Source: Thermoanaerobacter kivui (lineage in GTDB: Bacteria > Bacillota > Thermoanaerobacteria > Thermoanaerobacterales > Thermoanaerobacteraceae). From it: a stretch of DNA of 64,000 bases. The translations under genes were made by a program, and so were the position numbers. Where the stretch lies: positions 149,501 through 213,500 of the forward strand of contig NZ_CP009170.1 in NCBI RefSeq assembly GCF_000763575.1. The letters are read 5' to 3'. Positions 7,946-16,400 of this stretch are shown in pieces. Under the pieces are notes generated by a model. The model did not search any database and was not told where the DNA came from. It worked only from the letters and a program-made list of their open reading frames with translations. Position 1 is the stretch's first letter. Each line of letters opens with the position of its first letter.

Positions 7946-9196
7946 GTGATAGCAACGAAATTCATTGTTGAAAAAAGTCCACCCCTTAAAGGAACTGTAA
8001 AGATAAGCGGTGCTAAAAATTCTGTCCTGCCTATAATCGCTGCATCTTTGTTGTCCTCAGGAGAAGTGGTGTTAGATGATATACCTAAATTAGAAGACGT
8101 CAATGTCATGATAGAACTAATTAAACATTTTGGTGCTATATGTGAATTTGAAAATGAGAGGTTAAAGATAAAGGTTGATATTAAAGACGTTGAAGCGCCA
8201 TACGATTTAGTAAAAAAAATGAGAGCATCTTTTTTGGTGATGGGACCCATACTTGCAAGGCTTGGTCATGCAAAAATTTCTATGCCGGGTGGCTGTGCCA
8301 TTGGCTCGAGGCCTATAGATTTGCACTTAAAAGGTTTCCAAACGTTGGGAGCAGATATCACTATAGGGCATGGTTATGTAGAAGCAAGAGCTAAAAAACT
8401 TACAGGTAAAAAGATTTATTTAGACTTTCCCAGTGTTGGCGCTACAGAAAATATCATGATGGCAGCAGTATTTGCCGAAGGTGTTACTACAATTGAAAAC
8501 GCTGCTGAAGAACCGGAAATTGTAGACCTTGCCAATTTCCTCAACAAAATGGGAGCAAATATTAAAGGCGCGGGGACAGACACCATAAGAATTGAAGGAG
8601 TAAAAAAGTTAAAAGGTGCTGAGCATACTGTGATACCTGATAGAATTGAAGCAGGGACTTTTATGGTGGCAGCTGCAATGACCGGCGGAAATGTCCTTAT
8701 AGAAAATGTTATAGTAGATCACGTGAGGTCTATAATAGCAAAACTTACAGAGTGTGGAATTAAAATAACGGAAGAGCCCAAGGGGCTGCGAGTTAAAGGA
8801 GTGAAAAATTATAAAGCAGTTGATATAAAAACCCTCCCTTATCCAGGTTTTCCTACAGATATGCAGGCGCAAATGATGGCAATGATGACAGTGGCAAAAG
8901 GAACAAGTGTTATAATAGAAACAGTTTTTGAAAACAGGTTTATGCACGTAGATGAGTTAAAACGGATGGGAGCGAATATAAAGATAGAAGGAAGAAGTGC
9001 TGTTGTCACTGGAGTAGATCATTTAACAGGGGCGGAAGTTAAAGCAACTGACTTAAGAGCAGGAGCAGCACTTGTATTAGCTGGACTTATTGCGGAAGGT
9101 AAAACTGAAATAAATGATATTTATCATATTGATAGAGGATATGTAAAAATGGAAGAAAAATTAAGAAATCTCGGTGCAATCATATATAGAAAATAA
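7946..9196 (+). CDS. murA: UDP-GlcNAc 1-carboxyvinyltransferase
   Basis: MurA adds enolpyruvyl from PEP to UDP-GlcNAc, the committed step of peptidoglycan synthesis in the cytoplasm. The catalytic Cys lies in [14 protein letters not shown] (about residues 113-126), and the [11 protein letters not shown] loop (about 304-314) is intact. Length (about 416 residues) is normal. The start is odd. The only in-frame GTG (7946) is inside the purine-rich site GAGGGTGAT; with that site at its usual spacing, translation would begin at an ACG (7955) or nearby. No ATG, GTG or TTG exists in frame at a normal distance before the conserved KFIVEKSP start. The reported start is therefore a compromise. Confidence 0.93.
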   Translation: MIATKFIVEKSPPLKGTVKISGAKNSVLPIIAASLLSSGEVVLDDIPKLEDVNVMIELIKHFGAICEFENERLKIKVDIKDVEAPYDLVKKMRASFLVMGPILARLGHAKISMPGGCAIGSRPIDLHLKGFQTLGADITIGHGYVEARAKKLTGKKIYLDFPSVGATENIMMAAVFAEGVTTIENAAEEPEIVDLANFLNKMGANIKGAGTDTIRIEGVKKLKGAEHTVIPDRIEAGTFMVAAAMTGGNVLIENVIVDHVRSIIAKLTECGIKITEEPKGLRVKGVKNYKAVDIKTLPYPGFPTDMQAQMMAMMTVAKGTSVIIETVFENRFMHVDELKRMGANIKIEGRSAVVTGVDHLTGAEVKATDLRAGAALVLAGLIAEGKTEINDIYHIDRGYVKMEEKLRNLGAIIYRK

Positions 9197-9221
9197 AGGC
9201 GTTATTTGGACGCCTTTATTT
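9193..9221 (+). terminator. Terminator after murA
   Basis: ATAAAGGCG (9193-9201) pairs perfectly with CGCCTTTAT (9211-9219) around a nine-base loop. The stop codon is in the 5' arm. The T tract is short, so it may be leaky. Confidence 0.65.
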
Positions 9222-9237
9222 CATGTAGAAAAAATTT

Positions 9238-9643
9238 TTAGTAGCGGGTATATTTATGGGTATAATGGCAGAAATGATGCATGTTCCTGTGCTTCCTGCT
9301 TCCTTTTGCATTAGGACTTTATCTGCCATTTGAACTCAGTGCTGCTATTGTCATCGGCGGTATAATAAGATGGTTTGTGGAGCAAAGGTACAAAAAGGAC
9401 GAGAAATTGTACAAAGAGAAGACAGAAAAAGGTATTCTTATTGTTTCTGGACTTGTCGCTGGAGATGCCTTAATAGGACTTGTCATTGCTACATTTGCTG
9501 GTTTAAAAATAAGTATAGACTTTGCTTCTAATTTGGCTACGAACACTGCATGGTTTGCACCTTGGCTTTCATTAGCAATGTTCTTGCTTGTAGGGTTGTT
9601 CCTCTATACTTATACATGTAAAGAGGACAAAGGTCAGGGATAA
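9238..9643 (+). pseudogene. C-terminal remnant of an OPT-family oligopeptide transporter
   Basis: Two frames joined give MGIMAEMMHVPVLP followed by FALGLYLPFELSAAIVIGG and a long hydrophobic C-terminus. This matches the last membrane helices of OPT-family oligopeptide/metal transporters, including the LGLYLP block. The frame breaks exactly at a tandem duplication of GCTTCCT (9291-9297 and 9298-9304); removing one copy restores the frame. The rest of the gene upstream, several hundred residues, is missing, and no start codon or ribosome site precedes the fragment. It directly abuts the murA terminator. Family assignment is by motif recognition. Confidence 0.7.
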
Positions 9644-9652
9644 AGTATAATG

Positions 9653-9673
9653 CTCCCACCCTTTGGGTGGGAG
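9653..9673 (+). terminator. Perfect stem-loop before the PqqD-like gene
   Basis: CTCCCACCC (9653-9661) and GGGTGGGAG (9665-9673) form a nine-pair stem with a three-base loop. The tail (TGTTGATTT) is only weakly T-rich, so termination may be partial. Confidence 0.6.
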
Positions 9674-9698
9674 TGTTGATTTAAAGGGTGATAAAAAT

Positions 9699-10040
9699 AT
9701 GGCAAAGAAACAAAAAAAGAGCGACAATTTTATGCTTTCTGTTCCGCATTATAGCAAAAAAATAGAATGGAAAAATAAAAACGGAAAAGTCATATTTGTA
9801 TTTTATCACAACAAGTTAGTTGAAAGGTTAGTGAGACTTTTTGTAAAAAAACCAGAGACAACTACTTTGGAATTATACGAAATAGGAAGTACTGTATGGA
9901 ATCTTATAGATGGGAAAAGAAATGTCTATGAAATGGGGCAAAAGTTAAAAGAGAGATTTCGAGATAGTGTTGAGCCTTTCTATGATAGATTGATAATTTT
10001 TATGAGGTATTTAAATAGAAGAGGATGGGGGAAATACTAA
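9699..10040 (+). CDS. PqqD-superfamily peptide-binding protein
   Basis: This 113-residue protein looks like a stand-alone PqqD (RiPP recognition element) fold. After a basic N-terminus come short strands (KVIFVFYHN, about residues 31-39), then helices with the ELYEIGSTVWNLIDGKRNV block (about 56-75) typical of the family. Such domains bind leader peptides for radical-SAM or other RiPP-modifying enzymes. No radical-SAM protein or precursor peptide is adjacent, so the role is open; free-standing clostridial members of unknown function are common. The start is ATG 9699, after AAAGGGTGAT at 9684-9693; an in-frame upstream start would run through the hairpin. Confidence 0.7.
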   Translation: MAKKQKKSDNFMLSVPHYSKKIEWKNKNGKVIFVFYHNKLVERLVRLFVKKPETTTLELYEIGSTVWNLIDGKRNVYEMGQKLKERFRDSVEPFYDRLIIFMRYLNRRGWGKY

Positions 10041-10107
10041 GTAAGTTAACATTATGTTTTTGATGTTTTAAAATTTTTTATAACTTCTATTTTTTGTGGA
10101 AGGATTT

Positions 10108-10136
10108 TTGACATTTTTGTAGAATTAATATATTGA
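10108..10136 (+). promoter_or_regulatory. Probable promoter of ald
   Basis: TTGACA (10108-10113) lies 17 bases before TATTGA (10131-10136), 40 bases upstream of the ald GTG. The -35 is perfect and the -10 imperfect. Confidence 0.5.
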
Positions 10137-10175
10137 AAAGGTTTTGATAAAAAATGAATAAAGGGGAGATATAGT

Positions 10176-11300
10176 GTGAAGATTGGCATCCCAAAAGAGA
10201 TAAAAACTGCAGAAGCTCGTGTGGCTATTACTCCTGCGGGAGTGGAAGTTTTTATAAAAAATGGACATGAAGTATATATTGAAAAAAGTGCAGGAATGGG
10301 AAGTGGCATAACTGATGAAGAATATGCAAAGGCTGGCGCTAAAATACTTTCTACTGCAAAAGAAGTATTTGATGTAGCAGATATGATAATGAAAGTAAAA
10401 GAACCGCAGCCAAGCGAATATGACTATTTCAAAGAAGAACAGGTTCTTTTTACTTATCTTCATTTAGCTCCTGATAAACAACAAACAGAAGCTCTATTGA
10501 GGAAAAAAGTGGTAGGAATTGCTTATGAGACAGTACAACTAGATAATGGAGCTCTTCCTCTTTTGACTCCCATGAGTGAAGTAGCTGGAAGGATGTCGGT
10601 GACAATAGGAGCTTATCTTCTCACCAACATAAATGAAGGAAGAGGAATTGTAATGGGGGGAGTCCCAGGAGTAGAGCCAGCAGAAGTGGTAATAATAGGT
10701 GGGGGAACAGTAGGTACAAATGCAGCCAAGGTAGCTGTGGGGATGGGAGCAAGAGTTACAATATTGGATGTAAATCCTGCAAGACTTGCATATCTTGATG
10801 ACATATTTGGAGGACGAGTTACAACTTTGATGTCAAATAGTTTTAATATTGCTCAGAGTGTGAAAAAAGCTGACTTGTTGATAGGAGCAGTTTTGATACC
10901 TGGAGCAAAAGCACCAAAGCTTGTGACAGAAGAAATGGTAAAGACGATGAAGAAAGGTGCAGTAATAGTGGATGTTGCAATAGACCAAGGTGGTTGTATA
11001 GAGACTTGTGATAGAACGACTTCTCACAAAGACCCGTACTTTATAAAACATGGAGTAGTACATTATTCTGTGCCTAACATTCCAGGAGCTGTTCCGAGAA
11101 CCTCTACTTTTGCTTTAACTAACGTAACATTGCCTTATGCTTTAGAAATAGCAAATAAAGGATATAAGAAGGCTCTACTTGAGAATAAAGCTTTATTAAA
11201 AGGATTAAATGTTTATAAAGGAATGGTAACATACAAACCTGTTGCAGATGCTCAAGGTTTAGAGTATGTCGATCCTGTTGAAGCTTTAGATAAAGAGTAA
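10176..11300 (+). CDS. ald: Alanine dehydrogenase
   Basis: This 374-residue NAD-dependent enzyme interconverts L-alanine with pyruvate and ammonia. It starts with the family signature [17 protein letters not shown]. It contains the catalytic His in TYLHLAPDK (about residues 93-101), the Rossmann glycine pattern [11 protein letters not shown] (about 173-183), and the [13 protein letters not shown] block (about 266-278). Start is GTG 10176 after AAGGGGAGA. It stands alone with its own promoter and a strong terminator. In spore-formers alanine metabolism is tied to sporulation and germination, and in saccharolytic thermophiles alanine is a common fermentation product, so either role is possible. 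Confidence 0.95.
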   Translation: MKIGIPKEIKTAEARVAITPAGVEVFIKNGHEVYIEKSAGMGSGITDEEYAKAGAKILSTAKEVFDVADMIMKVKEPQPSEYDYFKEEQVLFTYLHLAPDKQQTEALLRKKVVGIAYETVQLDNGALPLLTPMSEVAGRMSVTIGAYLLTNINEGRGIVMGGVPGVEPAEVVIIGGGTVGTNAAKVAVGMGARVTILDVNPARLAYLDDIFGGRVTTLMSNSFNIAQSVKKADLLIGAVLIPGAKAPKLVTEEMVKTMKKGAVIVDVAIDQGGCIETCDRTTSHKDPYFIKHGVVHYSVPNIPGAVPRTSTFALTNVTLPYALEIANKGYKKALLENKALLKGLNVYKGMVTYKPVADAQGLEYVDPVEALDKE

Positions 11301-11323
11301 GATTTTCTGAATGGAAATATCTA

Positions 11324-11357
11324 CCTCTCACAAAGAAATTTTGTGGGAGGTTTTTTG
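11324..11357 (+). terminator. Terminator of ald
   Basis: CCTCTCACAAA pairs with TTTGTGGGAGG (one T-G pair) around a short loop, followed by TTTTTTG. Confidence 0.85.
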
Positions 11358-11386
11358 TTGTTTACTAAAAACTCTCATGTTATAAT
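11358..11386 (+). promoter_or_regulatory. Extended -10 promoter
   Basis: TATAAT at 11381-11386 is preceded by TG plus one base (11378-11380) and by TTGTTT 17 bases upstream (11358-11363). It immediately follows the ald terminator and serves the gene at 11423. Confidence 0.6.
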
Positions 11387-11422
11387 TTGTGTAAAGTTAA
11401 AATGTCAATAGGCGGTGAAAAA

Positions 11423-13123
11423 ATGGCTGGGACTTTATTATATAAAGATTATGATCCTCGCTTGAATAAAAAAAATAATGAGAGAATTTTTGGAGAAGGG
11501 CATATTGGAGGGAAAGCTTCGGGACTTTGTTTTGCAGAAGAAGTATTAGAAAAATATAACGATGTTTTTAAGCAAAGTGTAAAAATACCTGAAAGCTTTT
11601 TTATAGCTACTGATTATTATCAAATGTTTTTAGATTATAATAATTTGAATGATATAACGGAAGATACTCCTTATGAGGAAGTAGAAATAAGATTTAGAGA
11701 AGCTAAATTTCCTCCAGAATACAAAAAAATGCTGATAGAGATTTTAAATAAAATGTATTATCCTTTAGCTGTGAGGTCTTCTTCTTTATTAGAAGATAAT
11801 GTAAAATATTCTTTCGCTGGCAAGTATTATACCACTTTTATTCCTAACAAAGGTACAGATAGAGAAAGGCTTAAACAATTAGAAAAAGCTATTAAAGAGA
11901 TTTATGTAAGCGTATATGGCCCAGATGCTGTCGCATATAGGAGAAAACATGCTCCTGATCAAAAAGAATTAATGGGGGTAATTGTGCAACAACTGATAGG
12001 TTCACAAAAAGGCATGTACTTTTATCCAGAGGTTTCTGGAGTAGGCTTCTCTCGAAACTACAGACGGTGGACTGACAGAATTAAAATAGAAGATGGAGTT
12101 GTGAGATTAGTTTTTGGCTTAGGGACAAAGTGTACAGGTAGAGGATATGCGAGAATTTTTTCTCTAACTAATTTGAGACTAAGGCCCGAAGGAAATAATC
12201 CTAAAGAAATTGCCAAAAATTCACAAGAAGCTTTTGATGTATTAAATTTAATCACAGGAGAAGTAGATACTTATAACATCAATGAAACACCGCAATTTTT
12301 AGCTTATCATGAAAAAATAGGTGATATTGCTCAAATATATTCAAAAAGAGAAAATGCGATTTTTGACATAAATATGCTAAATAGCAGTGATGCCTCTAAT
12401 AAATATATCTTTACATTTGAAAATTTTCCCAGAAGGCATAAAGGATTTTTTAATATAATTTCTAAACTATTTAAGTATCTCGAAGAAGAGATGGAAATGG
12501 CGGTTGATATTGAATTCACTTATGACTTAAAAAAAGGCGAATTTTATCTTCTTCAAACACGACCATTGACTTCTTACGAAAGTTTCAGAAAAGTCCACAT
12601 TCCTAAGGATATTGAAAAAAAATGTGTCTTGTTGAAAGGGGATAGGATGCTTACAAATGGCATCTTGAAAAACATAAGATATATAGTATACGTAGACCAT
12701 GAAGTTTATAGCCAGTATAAAGATAAACATGAAATTGCGAGAATAATAGGTAGACTCAATAAAAGTATAGGAGACAAATACATTCTTGTAGGTCCAGGAA
12801 GATGGGGGTCCTCCAATCCCTATTTAGGGGTACCTGTTATATACAACGAGATATCTAATGCCGCTATGATTGTAGAACTTGGAATAAAAAATGGCGATTT
12901 TATGCCGGAACTTTCTTATGGTACACACTTTTTTGCTGATTTAGATGTAGACAATATTTTGTATATGCCAGTTTTTGATGGATATGAAAATAACATTTTT
13001 AACGAAGAATGGTTTAAAAAAGGGGCATATATCGACACAGGAGTAAAAATTTTTGAAGGACGGTTCGACGCCTATTTAGATGGAGATAAAATGATAGGAT
13101 ATGTGATAGCACAAGAAAAATAA
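11423..13123 (+). CDS. PEP/pyruvate-binding domain protein (PPDK N-domain type)
   Basis: The N-terminal half resembles the ATP-grasp nucleotide-binding domain of PEP synthase and pyruvate phosphate dikinase: GGKASGLCFAEEVL (about residues 28-41), LAVRSSSLLED (about 115-125) and SFAGKYYTTF (about 130-139). The phosphohistidine swivel domain and the PEP-binding TIM barrel are absent, since the 566-residue protein continues instead with a C-terminal domain I do not recognise (LVGPGRWGSSNP near 463-474). It therefore cannot be a complete PEP synthase. A kinase or phosphotransfer role is possible but unproven. Start is ATG 11423 after AGGCGGTGA. It is monocistronic by its own promoter and the gap behind it. 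Confidence 0.75.
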   Translation: MAGTLLYKDYDPRLNKKNNERIFGEGHIGGKASGLCFAEEVLEKYNDVFKQSVKIPESFFIATDYYQMFLDYNNLNDITEDTPYEEVEIRFREAKFPPEYKKMLIEILNKMYYPLAVRSSSLLEDNVKYSFAGKYYTTFIPNKGTDRERLKQLEKAIKEIYVSVYGPDAVAYRRKHAPDQKELMGVIVQQLIGSQKGMYFYPEVSGVGFSRNYRRWTDRIKIEDGVVRLVFGLGTKCTGRGYARIFSLTNLRLRPEGNNPKEIAKNSQEAFDVLNLITGEVDTYNINETPQFLAYHEKIGDIAQIYSKRENAIFDINMLNSSDASNKYIFTFENFPRRHKGFFNIISKLFKYLEEEMEMAVDIEFTYDLKKGEFYLLQTRPLTSYESFRKVHIPKDIEKKCVLLKGDRMLTNGILKNIRYIVYVDHEVYSQYKDKHEIARIIGRLNKSIGDKYILVGPGRWGSSNPYLGVPVIYNEISNAAMIVELGIKNGDFMPELSYGTHFFADLDVDNILYMPVFDGYENNIFNEEWFKKGAYIDTGVKIFEGRFDAYLDGDKMIGYVIAQEK

Positions 13124-13205
13124 AAAAGTCGATTTATGTATAAAAAGATATAAAAATAACAAAAAATGAGACTTAAGTCCTATTTAAAGTACCAAAATAA
13201 TGTAA

Positions 13206-13308
13206 TATAATTTAAACTGTAAGAATGATTCCCCTTTTCCCCATAAAATTTAATATATTCTGCACCCCCAACCCAATATAGGCTGCTTTAAAGCAGCTAT
13301 TTTTTTGT
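13206..13308 (+). ncRNA. Candidate C-rich small RNA with terminator
   Basis: A TATAAT at 13206-13211 would start a transcript near 13218 that ends at a perfect terminator: GCTGCTTTAAAGCAGC (13282-13297) followed by TATTTTTTTG. The roughly 90-base RNA has no useful reading frame. It contains four separate C runs (CCCC at about 13231, CCCC at about 13239, CCCCC at about 13265, CCC at about 13272) in otherwise AT-rich sequence. Such C-rich motifs characterise Gram-positive small RNAs that pair with ribosome sites. The -35 is poor. The rest of the 300-base gap (13124-13423) holds the sigma-D promoter downstream and AT-rich sequence upstream. Confidence 0.4.
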
Positions 13309-13314
13309 TTTTGC

Positions 13315-13342
13315 TAAAGTTTAGCCTTTAAAATGCCGATAA
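13315..13342 (+). promoter_or_regulatory. Sigma-D (flagellar sigma) promoter of the surface operon
   Basis: TAAAGTTT (13315-13322) and GCCGATAA (13335-13342) are perfect copies of the sigma-28/sigma-D -35 and -10 elements, separated by 12 bases (16 counted from TAAA). Transcription would start near 13349, about 75 bases before the 13424 start. This links the IPT/SLH operon to the motility regulon. Confidence 0.8.
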
Positions 13343-13423
13343 ATAAAATTAGAGGGGTTTTTGAGAATTGTTTCACATAGAACATTTTACCATTTATTCA
13401 TAAATCTGAGAGGAGCATGTCGA

Positions 13424-16400
13424 ATGAAGAGATTTTTGTCATTGGCTATTGCTGTAAGCATGATATTGTCACTTTTCCCGGGAAATATGTCGAAAGCATA
13501 TGGAGCATATTCTCCAAATATAACATCGGTAGCTTCTTTGAGATTAGATGGGACAATGGCATCTCCTGCTAAAGGTCCTGTTGACCAATACACTGACATA
13601 AAAATTACAGGAAGCGGTTTTGTTACATACGACACAAATGGCAATGTAGTCTCTTCTGTCAGTGCAGTTTACATTGATTCACCCATAGATTCCAATAAGC
13701 TCACAATACTAAGTGCAAATGAAAATACAATTTATGCAAAAGTTCCCCCAGCGTCTAAAATTGGTCTTAGCCCAGATACTCCTTATACTATAATAGTTCA
13801 GCGAAGTGACGGACAGAGTGCAGCTATATTTAATGGCTTTACATATATAAATAACCCATATATTTCAAAAGTAGCTCTTGATAACTTTATTACACTTGTC
13901 AAAGATTCCAATGGCAATATTATAAACAGAACTACAAAGTCATATATAAGAATGGAAGGAAGTTATTTAAACGACATAGGATTAGCTCAGATCAACGGAG
14001 AAACAGCTTCAGTTGTTTCGCAAAGCGGTTCTGTGCTTATTACGACTATTCCTCAAAACATTAACATAGACCCTACAACTTTATACACTGTAAATGTCAC
14101 AAATATATACCGTGGGCGTTCTAATACAGTGCAAACGAATATTTATGCTGTAAATCAAGACATAACAGGATTATCTCAGTATACTGTCATTGTAGGAGAT
14201 ACAATTACTATATATGGTCATGGTTTTTCCACTCTTGGTAGCGGATTTAAAGTGTATGTAGGAGCGAATCTTGTAAATTCTTCAGATGTAAATATAGTAA
14301 GCGATACTGAAATGACTGTAAAGGTTCCTGCTCCTAAAGATACGACACTTGAGTATCAAAATATTGATATTGTCGCAGCTGACGGTTCTACTGCTACTCT
14401 TGTGAATGCTTTAAAAATAATACCTACACCTGCTGTAATTACTATAGATAATATTACTCCAAATGCAGGTTCTGTATCAGGAGGAACAAAAGTTATAATT
14501 GTAGGACAAAATTTAAGAGAAGATTTAATAGTAAAATTCGGTGGGGTTGTAGCAAAAAGTGTACAAAGTATCACTTTGCCTGGTCTTACAGCAAATCAGC
14601 GTGCTATACAAGTTACTACGCCTCCTTACAGTAAGTCCGGTCCTGTGGATGTGAGTTTAGTTGACCCTATTACAGGGTATACTGTAACCAAACAAAATGG
14701 ATTTTTTTACCTTGCTGTTGAAGATACTATGGTAGTTGTTGATATGAATCCCGACCACGGATATGAAAACGGAAACACAGATGTAACACTATGGGGATTT
14801 AATTTTCAAAGAAGCGATGACCCGTCTACTTACACTGCTAATTCTGACAACACAGAGATAACTTATACCAATACAAATTACACTTACAAAGACCCTGCAA
14901 CAGGAAATTTAGTAGAAGGTTCCAGAGAAAGAAAACTTTATGTCACTTTTGGCGGTAACAAAGCCCAGATAAAAAGCATATTCAATCCTGGAACAGGACA
15001 ACAAACTTTGAATGTGTTGTCTCCTAGTGTGACACTTAATCCCCCTGGACAAGATATGCCAGTAGATGTGGTTGTTACAGTGGAAACGACTATAAAAGAT
15101 GCTAATGGAAATGTAGTCATGCACTACTCTGAACAGAGTTCTCCACCTACAAAATTTACTTACAATCCATTGCCTTCAAATCCCCAAATTTTAAGCATAT
15201 CACCCAGTTCAGGAAGCCGTGCCGGTGGAGATACAGTGATTATTCAGGGATTTGATATAAGGCCAGGTGTAAAAGTGTACTTTGGGGATAAATTAGCTAC
15301 TGTTAAAGATTTAACAACTGGTGGAGACAATAAGTCAGTGCTTACAGTTATTTCGCCACCATCTACTGCTTTGGGTTATGTAGACGTGAAAGTTGTAAAT
15401 AAGGATGCGGATGCCAATAGAGGCTTTGCAATTTACTCAAAAGGCTATTATTACTATACTGCTCCTTCTATAAGCAATATTTTTACAAATTTTGGTTCAA
15501 AATACGGTGGTAACCTAATTACGATAATAGGTAGTGATTTTTATGTAGGGCAGACAGTCATAGATGGGGTGTATATGCCTAAATATCCTGATGTAAGAAT
15601 TGGAAATATTCAATTAAAAGTAATTTCTGTTGAAGACAAAGATGGCAATATAATAGATGGAAAGAAACTTAACATTGGTACAAAGATTAAAGCTATAGTA
15701 CCTGAAACACAAGTGCCTTATACAGTTGGATGGCAAGATATGACAATTCAAAATTACGATGGCATAAGTGGTACTGTAGGCGGAAGTGTGACTTTGCAAA
15801 ATGCTTTTGAGATAAAAGATACTCAAAAGAATCCGACTATTACCTCCGTTGACCCTAATAAAGGGCCCACAAAAGGTGGCACACCTATCAAAATTTTGGG
15901 AAGCAATTTTGAAAAGGGAAGCATAGTTACAATAGATGGAGTGCAGGCAACCGTCACAAAAGTCTTAAGTGGCAATACTGAAATAGATGCGACTACTCCA
16001 CCGGGGACATTGGGCAAAAAAATAGTTCAAGTTGTAAATCCTTCTGATGGCGGTACAGCGACATTAGTAGATGGATTTGAGTATCTTTTGATTGAGACAA
16101 AGCCCCAGATAACTAAAGTTGTTCCTAATTACGGCGGCAAAGGGACGCTTATATACATTTTTGGAAGCGACTTTTCACTGAAAGCTGGGGATAGCGAAGG
16201 AGCAAAAGCTTATATAGGAGATACTGTTCTTGAAAATGTGTATGTAATAAATGACACGACAATTACAGGAATAATACCTGACATGAGGTACTCTGGCCTT
16301 TACGATATAAAAGTTGTAAATCCTGATACTGCTCAAGCTGTGGCTCCCGAAAAGTTTCATTTCCTTGTACCAGAAAGTAGCCCAATAATAACTTCTGTAT

